NCBI GenBank assembly: GCA_963788325.1
Contig: CAWBGJ010000008.1
Location: forward strand, 212,908-276,907
Length of the DNA stretch: 64,000 nucleotides
Direction of reading: 5' to 3'
Origin: Prado023 sp963788325
GTDB taxonomy: Bacteria; Actinomycetota; Actinomycetes; S36-B12; CAIYMF01
The notes under the pieces: generated by a model
What the model saw: only the letters and a program-made list of their open reading frames with translations
What the model was told of the DNA's origin: nothing
Databases searched by the model: none
In this document: in pieces, positions 50,170-60,717 of the stretch
How positions within the stretch are numbered: position 1 is the stretch's first letter
Layout: each line of letters opens with the position of its first letter
Made by a program: the position numbers and the translations under genes

Positions 50170-50475
50170 TCACTCGCGAAGCAGCGCGAAGTCTCGTGCC
50201 GGGGGCCCGTCCGCCGGGCGCTTTGACGTCCGGTGGAAACCGAGCTTCCCCAAAGCATCGTAGATGGTCTCCAGGGTCTTCTCTCCGAGGTTGGGGACCT
50301 CCAACAGCCGTTGGCGCGTGCATTTCAGGAGGTCTTCGACCGTGAAAATGCCCTGTTCTTCCAGACAGTTGACGGTGCGCACCGAGAGGTCGATTTCGGC
50401 AAGGCTCAACTCGAGCCGCTTGTCGGCCTCTTGAATCCTGGCCCATTCGGGAATAGGAATCCGCGTGACAGCCAT
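50170..50475 (-). CDS. Free-standing RNA polymerase alpha-CTD-like protein
   Basis: Intact 101-residue protein. LSLAEIDLSVRTVNCLEEQG and FTVEDLLKCTRQRLLEVPNL GEKTLETIYDAL carry the helix-hairpin-helix pattern of the RNA polymerase alpha C-terminal domain (L-S-R--NCL, T--DL, GKK-L-EI). The N-terminal assembly domain is absent. It could contact promoter DNA or activators on its own; that is an inference. Start chosen at 50475 because AGGAGG lies 5-10 bases upstream. It ends 14 bp before the sialidase ATG, so the two are co-transcribed. Confidence 0.75.
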   Translation of the reverse strand: MAVTRIPIPEWARIQEADKRLELSLAEIDLSVRTVNCLEEQGIFTVEDLLKCTRQRLLEVPNLGEKTLETIYDALGKLGFHRTSKRPADGPPARDFALLRE

Positions 50476-50682
50476 GTGACCCCTCCTTGGTTTGGGTGTG
50501 GCTGGAATCATCGGACGGGCATTATAGCAGAAAAAGTCCGGCGTGAAAGCTTCCATCATGGGCGCGGGACGCTAAACTGGGGGTTGCCGTCGTGCCGGAA
50601 AGCGGTTGCCGGACGGTATGTGCCCCACGGGACCCCATGAACGGCCCGTATCATTGCGAAAACAACTCCCACGAGGACAACC

Positions 50683-51786
50683 ATGAAGCCTTCCCACCGA
50701 CTCCTTCCCGGTCTGGCGACCTTCGCGGCCGTGATGGTTGCCACCGCCATGCTCCCGGCCGAGGAGCCGAAGTCGTCGACGCCGCAAGCGTGGCGCGGGG
50801 TCCACGTGATGGCCTGGGGCCTGGCCGGAGGATCGGAGGGGCTGGTCCCGTTGAAGGAGGCCATCGACAAGATCATGGCCCCGCTGGGAGTGAACGTCAT
50901 CGTCCTGGAGGTGGGTTACAACTACGAGTACAAGAGCCACCCCGAGTTGATCCAGACGAAGTTCATCACCAAGGCCGACGCGCGGGATCTCGTCGGGTTC
51001 TGCCGCGCTCGCGGCGTTCGCGTCATTCCTCAATTCAATTGCCTCGGGCATCAGTCCTGGCGGCACACGTTGTATCCGCTCTTGACTCAATACCGCGAGT
51101 TGGAGGAGCTGCCGGACGACACGCCGGACAAGCGGTGGACGGAGCTGCGGAGCTGGTGCCCATTGCATCCCGAGGTCAACCCGATCGTCTTCTCGCTGAT
51201 GGACGAGCTGATCGCCGACTTCGAGGCCGACGCAATGCACGTCGGCATGGACGAAATCCTCGTGATCGCCAGCAAGAAATGCGAGCGGTGCCGGGACAAG
51301 ACGCCGGCCGAGGTGTTTGCCCGGGCCGTCGGCGACTACCACAGGCACCTGGTGGGCGAGAAGAAAGTCACGATGCTCATGTGGGGCGACCGCCTCATCG
51401 ACGCGAACGTCATGAAGTACGATGGCTGGTCGGCCAGCAACAACGGCACGGCGCCGGCCGTCGACTTGATTCCCAAGGACATCGTCATTTGCGACTGGCA
51501 CTACGACAAACGGACCGACTACCCTTCGGTGCGGTACTTTCAAGACAAGGGGTTCCGGGTCTGGCCGGCCAGCTTCGACAGCGTGGACGCGACCAAGGCC
51601 CTGATTGCCTGCGCCCGGCGCGACGCGACCGATCGCATGCTCGGCCACCTCGCGACGACGTGGGTCCTGGAGCCCGGCGGCTTCGCCCGGGCGCTGCTCG
51701 GCGAGCGCGACCCGACGCTGGTCTCCCAGCGTGCCCTGAACGCGGCGGCCGCCTTCCGTGCGGCGATGGAAGAGAAGGTTCCGTAA
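50683..51786 (+). CDS. Secreted glycoside hydrolase family 20-like protein
   Basis: Intact 367-residue protein. Signal peptide in residues 1-26 (LLPGLATFAAVMVATAMLPA). The TIM-barrel holds VNVIVLEVGYNYEYKSHPEL, RVIPQFNCLGHQSW and the HVGMDEILVI element, whose Asp-Glu pair is the catalytic pair of GH20 beta-hexosaminidases. Later MLMWGDRLI and the WPASFD strand complete the barrel. The usual N-terminal GH20b domain is absent. Beta-N-acetylhexosaminidase activity is the likely role, in line with the sialidase opposite it. Confidence 0.82.
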   Translation: MKPSHRLLPGLATFAAVMVATAMLPAEEPKSSTPQAWRGVHVMAWGLAGGSEGLVPLKEAIDKIMAPLGVNVIVLEVGYNYEYKSHPELIQTKFITKADARDLVGFCRARGVRVIPQFNCLGHQSWRHTLYPLLTQYRELEELPDDTPDKRWTELRSWCPLHPEVNPIVFSLMDELIADFEADAMHVGMDEILVIASKKCERCRDKTPAEVFARAVGDYHRHLVGEKKVTMLMWGDRLIDANVMKYDGWSASNNGTAPAVDLIPKDIVICDWHYDKRTDYPSVRYFQDKGFRVWPASFDSVDATKALIACARRDATDRMLGHLATTWVLEPGGFARALLGERDPTLVSQRALNAAAAFRAAMEEKVP

Positions 51787-51799
51787 GGACCCGCGAGCC

Positions 51800-52055
51800 A
51801 GACGATCTATCACTCGCCGCGGACGCCCGGCTTCACAAGCTGGGTCGGCGCCCGAACGATGCCGGACGGCAGCGTGATGATCAGCTTTGCGCAGGCGACC
51901 GGCTCGTCGAAGGACGGTCGCGGGCGCCCGAGGACATCCGGCAGAAGCTCTCATGGCCTCCGGAGGCCCACCCCGGCCACGACATGACGGGACTCGATCT
52001 GCGAAACGTTCATTTGCGGTCAACCGACCCGGGATCACGCCATTGGGGGGAATAA
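51800..52055 (+). pseudogene. N-terminal fragment of a second BNR sialidase-like protein
   Basis: A coding-like stretch of about 85 codons without start: QTIYHSPRTPGFTSWVGART, MPDGSVMISFAQATG and, after one shift near 51915, QKLSWPPEAHPGHDMTGLDL RNVHLRSTD. This is the opening blade of a BNR propeller protein that is related to but different from the one at 48417-50156. It stops at a TAA. The remaining blades are missing, so this is a truncated remnant between GH20 and the AOR gene. Confidence 0.6.
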
Positions 52056-52152
52056 GTTCCTCGCGGGGCGAGTAGGACTCCGGCGACGAGTCAGTTAGAC
52101 TGCTCCGATCGCGGTTTTTCGGAACGAAGCACATACCCCAGTGGTTTCTCGC

Positions 52153-54031
52153 ATGGATGTCCACCAAAAAGTCCTTTTCGTCGATGCCGCCACGGGCTTC
52201 TACCGGGTGGACCGCTATGCGTTGGGCGACTTCTTCGGGCCGGTCGACTTGGGCCTGCACCTGGCCGGCAAGCACAACAGCCTGAACATCGGCACGGGCC
52301 TTCTGGCCGGCTCGATCTTTCCCGGCTCGAACCGGCTGATCTTCAGCGGGTTCTCGCCGTGCTGGGGCGGCTTCTACGTCTCGTCGATGGGCGGGGCCGG
52401 GCTGGTCTTCGACAACCTGGGCATCAACATGCTCGCGCTCGTCGGGACGCGCGGCGACGCCCTCCGTGCTCGTCCTGAACCGCACGCACGGCGAGGAGAT
52501 CGAGGTGCTGATCGAGCCGGTCGCCGTCGAGCAGGTCTGGCGCGGCGGTCGAGGCGGCGTCTACGCGCTGATGGACCACGTGCTCGACCGTTACGGCGGA
52601 GCGATACAAGACCGATCCGCGCATCCTGGCGCCGGGCCCGCCGCCGCGGCGACCGACTTCGGCGCCATCGCCTCGGCTCCCATCTCGGACGGGAAGCTGA
52701 CGACCATCGACACCTGGGCCGGCCGCGGCGGCATGGGCAGCAAGATGCTCCAGCAGCACGGCATCGCGGCGGTCATCTACGGCGGCACCTTCGTCGACGA
52801 GGATTTCCGCGACCGCACCGTGGCCGACCAGTGGTTCCAGGACAAGTATCAGAAGAAGCTGGGCGCCAAGGATCTCGAGGCGACCGTCAAGTACCGTTAC
52901 GATCCCAAGCTCGAGACCGGCGGGACGTTCGGCGTCAACTACGCCACGATGGGCGGCCGGGTGATCGCCTTCAACTACCGTTCCATCTACATGGACGAAG
53001 CCGAGCGGCTGGACCTGCACCAGCGATTCGTCGTCGACCACTACCTGCGGCAGTTCAACGAGGAGACCATCGTCCCCAAGCAGCAGCGCAACTGCGGCGA
53101 GCCCTGCCCGGCCGTCTGCAAGAAGTATCGCGACGAGTACAAGAAGGACTACGAGCCGTACCAGACGATGGGGCCCTTGTGCGGCATCTTCGACCAGCGC
53201 GCCGCCGAGCGGCTCAACCACCACGCCGACGCCTACGGGTTCGACGCCATCTCCGTCGGCGGCGTGCTGGCCTGGCTGATGGAGTGCCTGGACCGGCGGC
53301 TTGTCGCAGCCGGCGGACTTGGGCGTCACCGAGCGGCCCGTCTTCACGCCCTCGGGTTTCGGCGTCGAGACCGATTCGATGCACAACGCCGAGCTGGGCG
53401 TGGCCCTGCTCGACGCCATCATCGAGCGGCGCGGGCTGCTGAACCTGGGCGAAGGCGCCCGCAAATTCGCTCGGCGTCTGGCCCGCGACAAAGGCAAGGA
53501 GGTGCTCGACCCGTTCGTCTACGTCGGCTACGCCCGCAAGGGCTGGATGGTGCCCAACCAGTACTGGACGCCCGGAGTGCTCTCGCCGATGCCGATCATG
53601 GGCAAGTACTACATGTACTACGGCAACGACTTCGCTCCCCCACGAACGCTCGGCCGGATCAACGCCGAGCGGTTTCGCGCGGAGCTGATCATGGACAACC
53701 TGGGCGTGTGCCGCTTCCACCGCATGTGGGCCGAGGAGATGCTGCCGGAGATCATGGAGTCGCTCTACGGCAAGAAGGACCAGTATCTCGAGCGGGTCAC
53801 GATGACGGCCAGCCGGATCAACAGCCGCAACTCGTCGGTCTTCTGGGAATCGGAACGCAACGCGGACTTCGTGCTCACCTTCCTCAAGCGGCAGCACGAC
53901 GTCGAGAACAACCGCCACCCGGAACTACTCCGCTGGCTGGAGGAGTTTCGCAGAACGACAAGCACGAGGCGGCCTTGAACTTCTGGTACGAGATCCACAA
54001 GGGGGTCCACGAGTCGCTGCGGGAGTTCTGA
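52153..54031 (+). CDS. Aldehyde:ferredoxin oxidoreductase-family tungstoenzyme (frameshifted)
   Basis: About 626 residues. The AOR N-terminal domain is clear: LFVDAATGFYRVDRYALGDF, GTGLLAGSIFPGSNRLIFSG, GGFYVSSMGGAGLVFDNLGI. The cluster region reads RNCGEPCPAVCKKYRDEY, and the last ligand Cys may be that of LGVCRFHRMW. The C-terminal cofactor domains include LGVTERPVFTPSGFGVETDS and GYARKGWMVPNQYWTPGVLS. Members bind a W or Mo bis-pterin and one [4Fe-4S] cluster and oxidise aldehydes with ferredoxin. Frame changes near 52460, 52605, 53300 and 53945. An upstream in-frame GTG at 52141 is an alternative start. No ferredoxin gene is next to it. Confidence 0.82.
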
Positions 54032-54048
54032 GAGGTCGGCGGATTCGC

Positions 54049-55505
54049 TCATTGGACCGGCGCCGCTTCGACCGTGACGCGGTTCTGCTTCGCGTTGCGG
54101 CCCTGGTGCTGGAGCACCTCGTAGAGCAGGTTGGCTTTCTCCATCGGCTTGACCGCGGCGTGGTACTCGACCGTCTGGTAGTCGAAGTTCTTGGCCCCCA
54201 GCGAGCTGCGGAAGACGACGTCGCCCGGGAAGCGTGCGGCGGATCTCCACGTCGATCGGCTTGTGCGGTGTAGTTGCGGATCCGCTGGGCGAAGAGCGTG
54301 TGGTCGTCCCAGCCGACCACGGTGCTGTTGACCTCGATCTGCACGCCGGGTTCGTCCACCCGCCGGAAAACGTCGGCGCCCTGAATCTGCATCCAGAGGT
54401 TGTCCCGCCAGATTCGCAGCTTCACCAGCTCGAAGATCACCTCGGGGTCGGGGCCCAGGTTCAGCTCGATCTTGTCGCCGATGGGGATGTACTTGATCGG
54501 CTGGGCGACCAGGAAGGACAGCCCGTCGCGGCCGTTGTCGCGGAAGACGCGCACCATGCCGTCGGGCAGCGGCGTCGTGCCGAGCTTCGACTCCTTGTCG
54601 TTGGTCAAGCAGGTACATGCGCACGAGCTGGTCGCCGTACTCGGCGGGGCGGTAGCGGTACTGGATCTTGAACGGCACCGTCTGGCCCTCGAAGCTCCGC
54701 ATCCGCTTCGACCAGCCGTTGGGGATCGTCTCGGTGCCTTCGATGGTGTAGATGAAGTACTCGCTCAGGCCCTCCTTGATGATTTCCTTGGGCTTGCTGC
54801 GGCTCGGCGCCGGCGCGGCGCGCCGCGGCCGGCGCGGCTCGTGCCAACAGCCCTTCCGAGCGCCGCGTCCTTCCTGGACTCGTCAGCTCTGCGTCCTCGC
54901 AATTGTCGCGCACCTCTGCCGTGCGGTATCTGCGCCAACTGGGCGATCTTCTCGACCAGGTTGATCTTGCCCACCACCAGCCGCACCTGGGCGTTCTCGT
55001 ACTCCTCGCCCGAGTTGTTCGACACGCGGACGAAGCCCTCGAAGCCCATCTGCGTCTCGTCCGGGTCGGCGATGCAGCACGTAGTCGGCCGACCAGGTGA
55101 TGCCGCTGGTGAAGTAGGTGATCTCGATCGTCGCCTCGCCGTCGATCTCGCTCTGGACGTTCCAGTAGAGCATCTGCGGCTTGGCGTGCGGGAAGGTCGT
55201 GTCGAGCACGTCCAGCTTGTCGGGCTGGGTCAGGAACCGCAGCTCCACCGAGGTCGGGTCGATCAGCGTGTTGGCCCAACAGAACTGCAAGCGGGTTGAC
55301 GCCCTTCTTGAAGCTCACCTTGCGCGTCTCGCGGACCAGCGTGAGGTCTTCGGAGTTGTAGATGGTCAGTTGCACGGTGTCCCGCGTGGGGACCGTCGAG
55401 AGATCGACGTTGCTCTGCGCGACGCCCTGCGCCGCGGACGCCGGCCGCAAGGCTCAGCACGAGGATTGCTGATGCAAGGATAATCTTCATGACGATTCTT
55501 TTCAT
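54049..55505 (-). CDS. DUF4139 protein, secreted (downstream copy; frameshifted)
   Basis: About 485 residues. A signal peptide (KIILASAILVLSLAAGVRG) is followed by the strand-rich DUF4139 N-terminal part (VDLSTVPTRDTVQLTIYNSE, VRETRKVSFKKGVNPL, FCWANTLIDPTSVELRFLTQ) and the DUF4139 core (YFTSGITWSADYVL, RVSNNSGEEYENAQVRLVVG KINLVEKI, and later DNGRDGLSFLVAQPIKYIPI). Frame changes lie near 55455, 55290, 55080, 54910, 54830, 54605 and 54240. Paralogue of the next gene upstream. Function unknown; related mucoidy-inhibitor MuiA-like proteins act in the envelope. Confidence 0.78.
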
Positions 55506-55535
55506 GCGAGGATGGGGTCGAGAAATCCGGAATCG

Positions 55536-56780
55536 TTACCATTCGTTCTTGATGAGCACGTGCAGCTTGTGGACCGTCTTGTCGGCTTTCCGTCGGCCCC
55601 GCGGGCCGGGAGATCGACGTGGAACAGGACCTTGCTCGAAGGTGCTCTTCTCCTTGTCGGGCGCGCCCGGCAGCGTCGTTTCCTTGCCCAGCTCCCACTG
55701 CACGTCGCGGCCGGTGTCGCCGGCCACTTCGTTGCGCAGTGCGCGAATGTTCTCGGAGACGTCCAGCGTGACGGGCTTGTCCTTGAAGTTCTCGATCTCG
55801 TACTTCACGACGACCTCGCGGTTGTAGAGGTTGCCCGCCACCCGCTTCTGCTCGTTGCGGTCGATGGTGCGCTTGACGACGACGTCCTGGGCGACGCCGA
55901 CGTAGAGCCGCATCTCGTCGTCCAGCGGCGTGAACTTGCCCCAGTCCTCGCCGAGGAAGGCCGTGCCGCCGTGGCCGTCCTCCTGGAAGATGCGCACCTT
56001 GCCGTACTGCAACGGCGCCCGACCAAGCTGGCTGGCCTTGTCGTTCTTCAGGACGTAGTGCATCGGCACCAGGAGCTTGTTCTGCGGCCGGTCGAGATAG
56101 CCGAACTCCTGCGGATCGCCGGTGTAGGTCTTCTTGATCGGCACTTGCTCGTACTTCTCGATGAGCATCTCCTTGGTTTCGTTGATGCCGATGGGCTTGA
56201 GGAACCGGGGGCCGAAGCCGGCCCAGAGTCCCGGTCGAACCGAATGCCTCGTTGGCGAGGTTCTGGAGGCGCATGTACTCCGAGAGCGTCAGCGTCTTCT
56301 CGTCGTTCGAGGCGACCGCCCGGTAGTTGAAGCTCTTGGTCAGGTTGCCCAGGAGGTAGCTGATCCGCACGCGCGCCGGACCGGAATCGCTCGCGGCGAC
56401 CTGCCAGACCAGGGCCGCCTCGTTCGGCGGATAGCTGACCGAGAGGACCTTCACGTCCAGCGGCTTGCCGGCTGCTTCGGCTTGGCTTGTTCGTTGGGCT
56501 TGCTCGCTTCGCCCGCCGGTTCGACGCGGGGGATCACGCGGAAGACGATCGTGTTGGGGTCGATCTGCGTGTTGGCCCAGGAGAAATCGACCTGGTTGAC
56601 CCCCTTGACCAGCGGGACGATCCGTTCCTCTTCGACCAGCGTGGCGTTGGGGTTGTCCAACTGGATTTCCACCCGCTCGCGGACGGGGAGGGTAATGAGC
56701 TTGATCCGGGCCAGGGCTACGTCGGCCCACGTGATCGAAAGGCCCAAGCCCAGCACCGCTACTGCCAAAGCACGTCGCAT
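55536..56780 (-). CDS. DUF4139 protein, secreted (upstream copy; frameshifted)
   Basis: About 414 residues. Signal peptide LAVAVLGLGLSITWADVALA, then the same layout as its neighbour: LITLPVRERVEIQLDNPNAT LVEEERIVPLVKGVNQVDFS WANTQIDPNTIVFRV, DVKVLSVSYPPNEAALVWQV, RISYLLGNLTKSFNYRAVAS, and EFGYLDRPQNKLLVPMHYVL to the end HKLHVLIKNEW. The shared VNQVDFSWANT and VNPL-FCWANT blocks show the two are paralogues. Frame changes near 56460, 56235 and 55615. The gap to the next gene is 30 bp, so both are in one operon. Confidence 0.78.
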
Positions 56781-57037
56781 GGAGATGCTCCTTGATCGCT
56801 TTCAACGGAAGGGGGGGAACTGACGGTATCCTCGCCTGCACCTTCAGACGAGACAACTTCGGGAAATAGTTCCCCACTGCCCGGGAACAGGGAGAAAGAT
56901 ACTGAAACTATAGGTCTCTCCCGGGAGACCGCCCCGCCCGGGGCAGCCCGGCAGGGCCGGGAATGACCGTTGTCGATACACACTACCACTTTCGGATGGG
57001 TAGATCGCGGGAGCCGAGGCGATTTTCTTTACCTGCA

Positions 57038-58059
57038 CTACAGCCATCCCGCGGCGCGGTACCACTCGGCGGTCTCGCTCAGACGCTGGGCGAGCGGGAC
57101 GTTCGGCGCGAAGCCGAGCTGGTCGATCGCGGATTGGGGAGAACAGGTCCACGAGCCGGCGGCGATTTCTCGGGCTTTGTCGAGATTGAGATACAACGGG
57201 CGGCGGATGACGCGCGAAACGGTCTCGACCACGGCGGCCACGGTCCACACGCCGACCATGGGCAGCGGCACCCTCACCACGACGCGGCGGTTCACGGCGT
57301 CGCGGAGCATCGGTCCCAGTTCGGCATAGGTGGGATGTTCACGGCACGCGGCGAAATAGCAGCCTTTCGCCCGGGCGTCGGCGTCGCTCTCTTCCGTCTC
57401 GATCCGCCGGCCCGCTCGGCGGCCAGGATGAGCAGTTCGCACAGGTCGCCGACGTGGATCAGCGAGTAGCGATGTCGGCCGCCGCGGGGCGCGACGTGGG
57501 CGCGAAATCGCCGGACCGGCCGGAACATGGCCAGTCCTTCCCGATCGGCCGGACCCAGGATGATCGGCGGTCGGACGATCGTGATCGGCACGCGATCGGC
57601 ATGGCGGCGCAAGGCCAATTCCGCCGCCCGTTTGCTGCGGCCGTAATCAGAAACCGGCCGCAGCGGGTCAGTCTCGACCCGAGGCCGATCGACCGACGAA
57701 GGGCCGGCGGCCGCCAGCGAGGAAACGTACACGAGCACCGGCGGATGGGGCTGCTCGGCACAGACGCGGGCGACGTTTTGCGTGCCCTCGTGGTTGACGT
57801 GGAAAAGTGCCGCCTTGCCCACGGCTTTGGTCGCTCCGGCCACGTGGTAAACCACGTCGCGGCCGGCCACGGCGCGGCGGAGCGAGTCGAGGTCGTCGAG
57901 TCCCCGCCAATGGGCCATCTCGACGTCCAGCGGTTGCAGTCGCTCGGCCCGGGCGTCGTCCCGGACCAGGCAAGTCACGCGGTCGCCCCGGGCGACGAGC
58001 GCCGCGGCCAGATTCGAGCCGACAAATCCGTTGGCGCCGGTGAGCAGGACCCTGTTCAT
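57038..58059 (-). CDS. NAD-dependent epimerase/dehydratase family protein (one frameshift)
   Basis: About 340 residues, extended SDR. The cofactor site is VLLTGANGFVGSNLAAALVA (GxxGxxG), then VVYHVAGATKAVGKAALFHV, VYVSSLAAAGPSS, the YxxxK pair in VSDYGRSKRAAELAL and TIVRPPIILGP. After a shift near 57420 it ends with REHPTYAELGPMLRDAVNRR and GFAPNVPLAQRLSETAEWYR. Sugar-nucleotide, flavonoid or hopanoid-associated substrates are all precedents; none can be chosen. The 257-bp gap 56781-57037 shows nothing assignable. Confidence 0.82.
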
Positions 58060-58279
58060 CTGATTGATCCGTGGCGCGGTGGCGCGAATGCGTTTGACAT
58101 TCGCGCAAAATCGCGGCGATCCATGGCGCAGCGAAAGTGACCTCGACGCGGGCCACGCCCTTCGCTCGGGGCTCAGGGACGTGCCACCCAGCCGTCGGTC
58201 CCAGTCGTCTTGCTCCACCCCCGCCGCAAGGTTACAATGCCCAAATTGCGCGAGAAAGGCAGCCCTCAGGCGTGGTCTT

Positions 58280-59509
58280 ATGTCCAATTTGGCCGTTATA
58301 CCCGTTGTGTCCCGACGCGAGAAGAAGGCATTCTTGGCGTTTCCGTGGTCGCTGTACCGCGACGACCCGAACTGGGTCCCCCCGTTGCGCGGCAGCCAGA
58401 AGGAACTGGTGGGATATCGCCCCCATCCGTTCTACGAGCGGAACGAGGTCCAGACGTTTCTGGCCTACCGGTCGGGCGAGGTCCGCGGGCGGATCGCGGC
58501 GATCCTGAACCGCGGGCACATCGAGCGCTTCGGAGAGCGGCGGGGGTTCTTCGGGTTCTTCGAGTGCGCCGACGACCAGGAGGCGGCCAACGGCCTGTTC
58601 GACGCGGCGAGGGGGTGGTTCGCCGAGCGGGACGTCTTCCGCCTTCGCGGGCCGGCCAATCCGTCGTTGAACTACGAGCTCGGGTTGTTGGTCGACGGGT
58701 TCGACCTGTCGCCGACGTTCATGATGACCTACAACCCGCCTTACTACGCGGGGCTCATCGAGGGATACGGTTTCCGCAAGACGCAGGACTTGTATTCCTT
58801 CTGGGGCCACATCGACATGCTGCCGAAGATCCGCGAACGGTTGGCCCCGATCACGGAGCAGATCATCGAGCACCTGGGGCTGAAGGTCCGCATGTTGAAC
58901 CGAGCAGCGATTCCGGCAGGACGTCATGGCCTTCCTGGACATCTACAACCGGTCGCTGGTCGAACACGTGGGGCTTCGTGCCGATGTCGGACGCCGAAGT
59001 TGCGCCACATGGCCGGGGCCTTGCGGCACCTGATCGTGCCCGAACTGGCGCTCGCCGCCGAACTCGACGGCAAGATGATCGGCGCCGCCTTCGGCCTGCC
59101 CGACTACAACCCGCGAATCCGGGAGATCGACGGGCGGCTCTTTCCGCTGGGCTTTCTTCGCCTGCTGCGCCGCCGAACAGACGATCAAGAAGATCCGCCT
59201 GATCAGCACGAACGTCTTGCCGGAGTACCAGCGGCTCGGGGTGGGCCTGGTGCTCATGAGCAGTTTCGTGCCCATGGCGTGGAAGTGGGGGCTGCAACAG
59301 GCGGAGTTCTCCTGGGTGTTGGAGTCGAACAAGCTTTCGCGCGGCAGCCTCGAAAAGGGCGGCGACACTCATCGACAAGACCTATCGCATGTACGATTGG
59401 GACCCCGAGCCGAGTGCCCCCGAGCCGAGTGCCCCCGAGCGAGCCGGCGGACGACGCGGTCGTGAAGAAATCAGCGGGGCGAGGAACCGTGGACATTGGG
59501 GATCATCCC
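58280..59509 (+). CDS. GNAT-fold hypothetical protein (first of a tandem pair; frameshifted)
   Basis: About 400 residues. It opens with MSNLAVIPVVSRREKKAFLA FPWSLYRDDPNWVPPLRGSQ, then YRPHPFYERNEVQTFLAYRS, GFFGFFECADDQEAANGLFD and NPPYYAGLIEGYGFRKTQDL. After shifts near 58905, 58960, 58995 and 59165 it ends with NVLPEYQRLGVGLVLMSSFV, which is GNAT motif A in form (QRLGVG). Family members are annotated as acyl-CoA N-acyltransferase-fold proteins. The end is uncertain: after YRMYDWDPE the frame runs through a 15-bp repeat toward the next protein without a stop. Confidence 0.7.
59406..59435 (+). repeat. Two tandem copies of a 15-bp unit between the GNAT-like domains
   Basis: GAGCCGAGTGCCCCC occurs twice in a row and would encode Glu-Pro-Ser-Ala-Pro repeats, a typical flexible linker composition. 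Confidence 0.8.
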
Positions 59510-60714
59510 ATGCACCGACCACCCGTTGCGCAGTCGCGCGACGTGATTCCGACCCTCGCCGCGCCGCCGCGCCGCTGGAGATTCGGCCCGTCGCGACGCG
59601 CCGCGACCTCGGTCGTTTCGCCAAGATGCCTTGGTCGATCTATACGGACGATCCGGCCTGGGTGCCGCCGCTTCTGTTCGAGGTCAAGGAGTTCCTCGAC
59701 CCCCGAAAACACCCCTTCTACAAGCACGGCGAGGCGACGACGTTCCTGGCGACGCGGGGCAAGGAGACCGTGGGGCGGATCCTTGTCAGCGACGACCCGA
59801 ACTACAACGAACTGCACGGCACGAACGTCGGATGCTTCGGCATGTTCGAGTCGATCGACGAGCCGGCCGTAACCCACGGCTTGCTCGACGCCGCCGCCGA
59901 CTGGCTCCGGGCGCGGGCGAACCTCGATCATGGGCCCGATCGACTACTCGACCAACTATCCGCTGGGCCTGTTGATCGACGGGTTCGACACGCCGCCGCG
60001 GGTGATGATGAACCACAACCCGCCCTATTACGCCGGACTGCTGGAATCGTGGGGGCTGGCCAAGACGAAGGACCTTTATTGCTGGTGGTTCGTCGATCCG
60101 AAGGACATGGTGGCGCGATGGCATGATCGGGCCGAGCGGATCGCCCGGCGAAGCGGCGTTCGGGTTCGCTCGTTCCGCGTCGACGACTTCGACGCCGACG
60201 TCGAGCGATTGCTTCAACGTCTATAACGCGGCGCGAACGAAGAACTGGGGTTTCGCCAAACTGACGGACGCCGAGTCCCACTACTTCGCCAAGCAGATGG
60301 CCCGGCTGGCCGTGCCCGAACTGATCCTGCTGGCCGAAGTGGACGACAAGCCGGTCGGCTTCTCGATCACGTTGCCCGACGTGAACGAGGCCATCGCCCC
60401 GTTGAACGGCCGTCTGACCACGCTCGGACTGCCCATCGGACTGCTGCGACTGACGCGCCGCCTTCCCCGGGTGAAGACCGCCAGGATGCTCGTGCTCGAT
60501 CTTTTGGAGGACTACCGGCGGCGCGGCGTCAGCGAGCTTCTGATCCTCAAGACGCTCGACTACGGCAAGAACACCATCGGCTACACCGGCACCGAGCTCG
60601 GCTGGACGCTCGAAGACAACTACCTCATCAACCGCACCGTCGAAGCCGCTCGGCCCCAAGCGATATAAGACGTACCGGATCCACGAGAAGGGGCTCGATT
60701 CGTGCGCGCCCTGA
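59510..60714 (+). CDS. GNAT-fold hypothetical protein (second of a tandem pair; frameshifted)
   Basis: About 400 residues and a clear paralogue of the preceding protein: PLEIRPVATRRDLGRFAKMP WSIYTDDPAWVPPLLFEVKE, RKHPFYKHGEATTFLATRGK, GCFGMFESIDEPAVTHGLLD, NHNPPYYAGLLESWGLAKTK, and the C-terminal DLLEDYRRRGVSELLILKTL. Frame changes near 59575, 59930, 60220 and 60650. The last restores YKTYRIHEKGLDSCAP, giving the stop at 60714; without it the stop is 60668. With the first protein it may be one two-domain polypeptide. Confidence 0.68.
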
Positions 60715-60717
60715 TAT

